Positions 60,465-64,000 of a stretch of DNA of 64,000 nucleotides are shown here, piece by piece. The translations under genes and the position numbers were made by a program. The notes under the pieces are model-generated. The model was not told where the DNA came from. It saw only the letters and a program-made list of their open reading frames with translations, and searched no databases. Every line of letters begins with the position of its first letter. The first letter of the stretch is position 1. Origin of the DNA: G965215225 sp965215225 (lineage in GTDB: Bacteria; Pseudomonadota; Gammaproteobacteria; CBDBNL01; JAAOII01); contig OZ244039.1 in the NCBI GenBank assembly GCA_965215225.1, forward strand, positions 310,001 through 374,000, read 5' to 3'.

Positions 60465-60511
60465 TGACCCAGGCTAGTCGCTAGTGTCTTTCAGCCTAGT
60501 TTCTTTCAGCT

Positions 60512-61936
60512 ATGCATAGACAAGCAAAGATTCTTGCCACCTTAGGGCCGGCAACCGATGGGCGTGTTGCTATGAGTCGGTTGTTGCGGGCGGGTGCCGA
60601 TGCTGTCAGGCTCAATTGTTCTCATGGTAGTAGGGACGAGATACGCAACCGCGTCTCTTTAGTGCGTTCTTTGGCGGCTGAGATGGGCAAGTTTGTTGCT
60701 ATAGTCTTGGATCTACAAGGACCGAAGGTGCGAATTGGTTCTTTCAAGGAAGGCGGGGTTGTCCTCAAAAAAGGTCATCAATTCATCTTTGATGTTAGGA
60801 AACGGGGGCTAGGGGACAACCAATCAGTTGGCGTGGATTATAGTGGGCTGGCGAGGGACTGCCATCCCAAGGATACTCTGCTCCTTGATGATGGTCGTCT
60901 CACTATGAAGGTTCGCCAGACCAATGCCGCTCAGGTAATCTGCGAAGTGGTCACGGGAGGTGAGCTCAAGAGTCGTAAGGGTATTAATAAGAAGGGCGGT
61001 GGGTTGACTGCGCCGGCTCTAACAAAGAAGGACAAGGAAGACATTCGCTTTGCTGCCGAACTGAAAGTGGATTACATAGCTGTTTCCTTTCCGCGTTCTG
61101 CTGATGATATGGAACAGGCACGCCGTCTGGTAAGGCGAGCTGGCAGCCAAGCCAGACTGATTGCCAAAGTGGAAAGGGCAGAAGCGGTCAAGAATTTGAA
61201 AACCCTAGAGGCTTTGGTGAAGGCCAGCGATGGAGCTATGATAGCGCGTGGCGATCTGGGAGTGGAGATAGGGGATACTGGTCTTATCGCGATGCAGAAA
61301 AATCTTATTGCTATGTGTCGGCGTGAAAATCGGATTGCGATTACTGCCACTCAGATGATGGAAACCATGATAGAGAATCCGCAACCCACCCGCGCCGAAG
61401 TGTTTGATGTGGCGAATGCAGTGCTGGATGGAACCGATGTGGTAATGCTATCGGCTGAGACAGCTAGCGGCAAACATCCTCATCTGGTAGTTGAGACCAT
61501 GGCGCGCATCTGTCGCGACGCCAGCAGCTATGAAGGCGGTTTTTTCAATCCGCTTACTGCTATCCCTGAGAAGATTAATGAGATACCTCGGGCGCTTGCC
61601 GTTTCCGCAATCCGAATGGCGAAGCGAATAGAGGGGGTCAAAGCATTGGTAAGTCTTACCGAGAGCGGCAGCATAGTCCTATCAATGTCAAGGATTAATA
61701 CCCAGATTCCTATTTATGCGCTGAGTCGTCATGAGGCGACATTGAGGCGGATGGCTTTGTATCGCGATGTGACTCCCTTATATTTTAAACAACCTTCCAA
61801 GAATGAAGACCAAGCCGTGCTGGATTTTTTGTGCCAGCGGCAGTTGATAAAGAAGGGGGATAGGATTCTGCTAACCTTCGGTAGTCAAAGCTTTGTCAGT
61901 GGCATGACCAATACCTTAATAGTGCTGCAGGTCTAG
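60512..61936 (+). CDS. pyk: Pyruvate kinase
   Basis: 474 residues, usual bacterial length. It transfers phosphate from PEP to ADP. Motifs in order: KILATLGPATD, VRLNCSHGS, LDLQGPKVRIG, DYIAVSFPRSADDM, LIAKVERAEAV, the Mg/K signature GAMIARGDLGVEIG, AITATQMMETMIENPQPTRAE and DVVMLSAETASGKHP, then the C-terminal regulatory domain ending QSFVSGMTNTLIVLQV. The co-directional gap gene lies 47 bp upstream. No pgk or fba lies between them, unlike many proteobacterial gap clusters. Confidence 0.96.
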   Translation: MHRQAKILATLGPATDGRVAMSRLLRAGADAVRLNCSHGSRDEIRNRVSLVRSLAAEMGKFVAIVLDLQGPKVRIGSFKEGGVVLKKGHQFIFDVRKRGLGDNQSVGVDYSGLARDCHPKDTLLLDDGRLTMKVRQTNAAQVICEVVTGGELKSRKGINKKGGGLTAPALTKKDKEDIRFAAELKVDYIAVSFPRSADDMEQARRLVRRAGSQARLIAKVERAEAVKNLKTLEALVKASDGAMIARGDLGVEIGDTGLIAMQKNLIAMCRRENRIAITATQMMETMIENPQPTRAEVFDVANAVLDGTDVVMLSAETASGKHPHLVVETMARICRDASSYEGGFFNPLTAIPEKINEIPRALAVSAIRMAKRIEGVKALVSLTESGSIVLSMSRINTQIPIYALSRHEATLRRMALYRDVTPLYFKQPSKNEDQAVLDFLCQRQLIKKGDRILLTFGSQSFVSGMTNTLIVLQV

Positions 61937-62088
61937 TGCTATCTAAGCGACTTGGCTAATAGTAGAAGAACAAGGATCTAAGCCCTGTGCTATAAGGCCC
62001 ATGCTCTTATTGGATTTTGTTTAAATTTTCTTCTTAGAAGTATTAGAAGTGCGAATCAGCAGCGTGAAAAGAAGCACAAAAAAGAAAG

Positions 62089-62152
62089 AGCCCTCAGCCC
62101 AAGATTAGAGCCTTCAGCCCAAGATTAGAGCCATCAGCCCAAGATTAGAGCC
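62089..62152. repeat. 20-bp tandem repeat (three copies), also at ~62935 and ~63708
   Basis: AGCC(C/T/A)TCAGCCCAAGATTAG recurs three times here, twice at about 62935-62977 and three times at about 63708-63768, each time downstream of a coiled-coil gene in the tandem triplication. Copy number thus varies between the triplicated units. Confidence 0.8.
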
Positions 62153-62277
62153 GCCCTCCTAAAACCAGAGCCTCGTTAGAGCAACCGTTGAATTGCTTGT
62201 AATCCAAACCCCAAGACTACTGATTAGCAAGAAGATGAAGGATCTAAGGATCCAATGAAGGCTTCTTTACTGAATAC

Positions 62278-62730
62278 TTAAAGTATTTGAATGAAATAAG
62301 TAGCAGCTGCTATGGCTACGGCAAGCACGCCGGCGCTCGTTGCCGAACTTAGCAGCATAATCTTAGTCATTTCAATTTGAGATTGTTTTATATCACTTCG
62401 CAGCTCGGCCATTGATTTATCCACATGGGAGCGCAGCTCGGACAGCTCTCGTCGCAGCTCGGTCATTTCACCTCGTAACTTAGTCATTGAGCTATCCACA
62501 TGAGAATGCAGCTCAGTCTTTGAATTATCCACATGGGAATGCAGCTCAGTCTTTGAATTATCCACATGGGAGCGTAGCTTATTAATGGCATATTCTAGAG
62601 TGATAGAACGCATGTCGCTGCGAGCCGCTTCAGTTGCGGCCGCGCGTGCGTCCTTTTCTTTGGCACCGGCGTTTTTCAACGCGTCATACATTAATGTATT
62701 CATTAGTATGTTTGTATTATTAAATTGCAT
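62278..62730 (-). CDS. Small coiled-coil membrane protein, triplicate copy 1
   Basis: 150 residues. An N-terminal helical part (NTLMYDALKNAGAKEKDARAAATEAA) is followed by coiled-coil repeats (LRSHVDNSKTELHSHVDNSK, with one extra 14-residue repeat relative to copy 2) and a C-terminal membrane helix (IMLLSSATSAGVLAVAIAAATYFIQIL). It shares layout with the larger protein at 51950 and with DUF1640/CCDC90-like proteins. TATAAT lies ~35 bases before the start on the - strand. Function is unknown. Confidence 0.7.
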   Translation of the reverse strand: MQFNNTNILMNTLMYDALKNAGAKEKDARAAATEAARSDMRSITLEYAINKLRSHVDNSKTELHSHVDNSKTELHSHVDSSMTKLRGEMTELRRELSELRSHVDKSMAELRSDIKQSQIEMTKIMLLSSATSAGVLAVAIAAATYFIQIL

Positions 62731-63102
62731 AATAGCGGTTGTTGTTATTTTTAATAAATTTTATTATAGTCCTTCTTGTGTTATTAATAACTACTTGAAG
62801 GCAGGATTATAACAATCCTTCTATTATTATAGAGCTATATAGCTCCATTTCAGATTGGATTTTGTTTGAATTTTCTTCTTAGAAGTATTAGAAGTGCGAA
62901 TCAGCAGCGTGAAAAGAAGCACAAAAAAGAAAGAGCCCTCAGCCCAAGATTAGAGCCATCAGCCCAAGATTAGAGCCGCCCTCCTAAAACCAGAGCCTCG
63001 TTAGAGCAACCGTTGAATTGCTTGTAATCCAGATGCCAAGACTACTGATGAGCCAGAAGATGAAGGATCTAAGGATCCAATGAAGGCTTCTTTACTGAGT
63101 AC

Positions 63103-63507
63103 TTAAAGTATTTGAATGAAATAAGTAGCAGCTGCTATGGCTACGGCAAGCACGCCGGCGCTCGTTGCAGAACTTAGCAGCATAATCTTAGTCATTTCAA
63201 TTTGAGATTGTTTTATATCACTTCGCAGTTCGGCCATTGAGCTATTCACATGGGAGCGCAGCTCGGACATCTCGCCTCGTAACTTAGTCATTGAGCTATC
63301 CACATGGGAGAGCAGCTCAGTCTTTGAATTATCCACATGAGTGCGTAGATTATTAATGGCATATTCTAAAGTGATAGAATGCACGTCGCTGCGACCCGCT
63401 TCAGTTGCAGCGGCGCGGGCATCTTTCTCTTTGACGCCGGCGTTTTTCAACGCGTCATACATTAATGTATTCATTAGTATGTTTGTATTATTAGGTTTCA
63501 TAATCAA
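63103..63507 (-). CDS. Small coiled-coil membrane protein, triplicate copy 2
   Basis: 134 residues, nearly identical to copy 1 at both ends (NTLMYDALKNAGVKEKDARAAATEAG, and an identical membrane helix) but with a shorter coiled-coil centre. An inner ATG two codons after the first (MIMKPNNTN) may be the real start. The surrounding intergenic DNA is also duplicated; the stop-to-stop distance to copy 1 is 825 bp. Confidence 0.7.
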   Translation of the reverse strand: MIMKPNNTNILMNTLMYDALKNAGVKEKDARAAATEAGRSDVHSITLEYAINNLRTHVDNSKTELLSHVDSSMTKLRGEMSELRSHVNSSMAELRSDIKQSQIEMTKIMLLSSATSAGVLAVAIAAATYFIQIL

Positions 63508-63893
63508 GTTTGTTGTTATTTTTAATAAATTTTATTATAGTCCTTCTTGTGTTATTAATAACTACTTGAAGGCAGGATTATAACAATCCTTCTATTATTA
63601 TAGAGCTATATAGCTCCATTTCAGATTGGATTTTGTTTGAATTTTCTTCTTAGAAGTATTAGAAGTGCGAATCAGCAGCGTGAAAAGAAGCACAAAAAAG
63701 AAAGAGCCCTCAGCCCAAGATTAGAGCCTTCAGCCCAAGATTAGAGCCTTCAGCCCAAGATTAGAGCCGCCCTCCCAAAACTAGAACCTTGTTAGAGCAA
63801 CCGTTGAATTGCTTGTAATCCAAACCCCAAGACTACTGATTAGCAAGAAGATGAAGGATCTAAGGATCCAATGAAGGCTTCTTTACTGAATAC

Positions 63894-64000
63894 TTAAAGT
63901 ATTTGAATGAAATAAGTAGCAGCTGCTATGGCTACGGCAAGCACGCCGGCGCTCGTTGCCGAACTTAGCAGCATAATCTTAGTCATTTCAATTTGAGATT
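63894..64000 (-). CDS. Small coiled-coil membrane protein, triplicate copy 3, cut by window end
   Basis: Only the last ~35 codons are visible: QIEMTKIMLLSSATSAGV and the rest of the membrane helix ending YFIQIL, identical to copies 1 and 2. The stop is 791 bp from that of copy 2. The 5' part lies beyond the window. Confidence 0.75.
   Translation of the reverse strand, partial: SQIEMTKIMLLSSATSAGVLAVAIAAATYFIQIL

Overview
The window looks like chromosome from a gammaproteobacterium. Its housekeeping proteins are all of proteobacterial or gammaproteobacterial type: IlvB/IlvH acetolactate synthase, an SspA-like glutathione-transferase-fold protein, RadA, PdxH, NagZ, GAPDH and pyruvate kinase. 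I cannot name the genus. Very large repeat-rich surface lipoproteins, long homopolymer tracts and repeat-filled intergenic DNA suggest a host-associated or otherwise phase-varying bacterium, but that is inference.

Layout. (1) 1-27660: two giant paralogous genes on the + strand, the first entering from the left edge. Each has Ig-like repeats followed by four GLUG-repeat modules separated by Asp-rich thrombospondin-type-3-like calcium-binding repeats. Each gene is followed by an array of tandem copies of its own last ~25-45 codons. (2) 27667-31140: a YdeI/OmdA-family gene, a small Cys-rich gene, and the ilvBH operon on the - strand. The ilvH 3' end coincides with a 36-nt sequence that matches a type V-A (Cas12a) CRISPR repeat. 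(3) 31140-37360: about 6 kb of low-complexity pyrimidine DNA and three families of hairpin or tandem elements, with one island gene. (4) 37365-39076: a degenerate two-repeat type V-A-like mini-array, a lipoprotein alpha/beta hydrolase and sspA. (5) 39400-48420: two paralogous GLUG lipoprotein genes with duplicated upstream blocks, each with a poly-C tract. (6) 48619-51670: the nagZ-pdxH-radA operon on the - strand. (7) 51950-59044: a coiled-coil membrane protein and two more GLUG/TSP3 lipoprotein genes, the second preceded by five 71-bp promoter/start-codon copies and a 38-nt poly-C. (8) 59472-61936: gap-pyk. (9) 62278-64000: a tandem triplication of short coiled-coil membrane protein genes, cut by the window end.

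The most striking theme is a family of five or more surface lipoprotein genes. Four of the five visible 5' ends carry a homopolymer (G24, C17, C20, C38) between the likely start and the lipoprotein signal peptide. As the sequence stands, all four are out of frame with that start, while the tract-free paralogue at 53065 is in frame. Both ends of these genes seem to breed arrays: 'tails' (stop-proximal copies) downstream and 'heads' (promoter plus ATG copies) upstream. This looks like a combined slipped-strand and recombination-based antigenic variation system. The orphan Cas12a-like repeats are a second, independent oddity, because no cas gene is present in the window.
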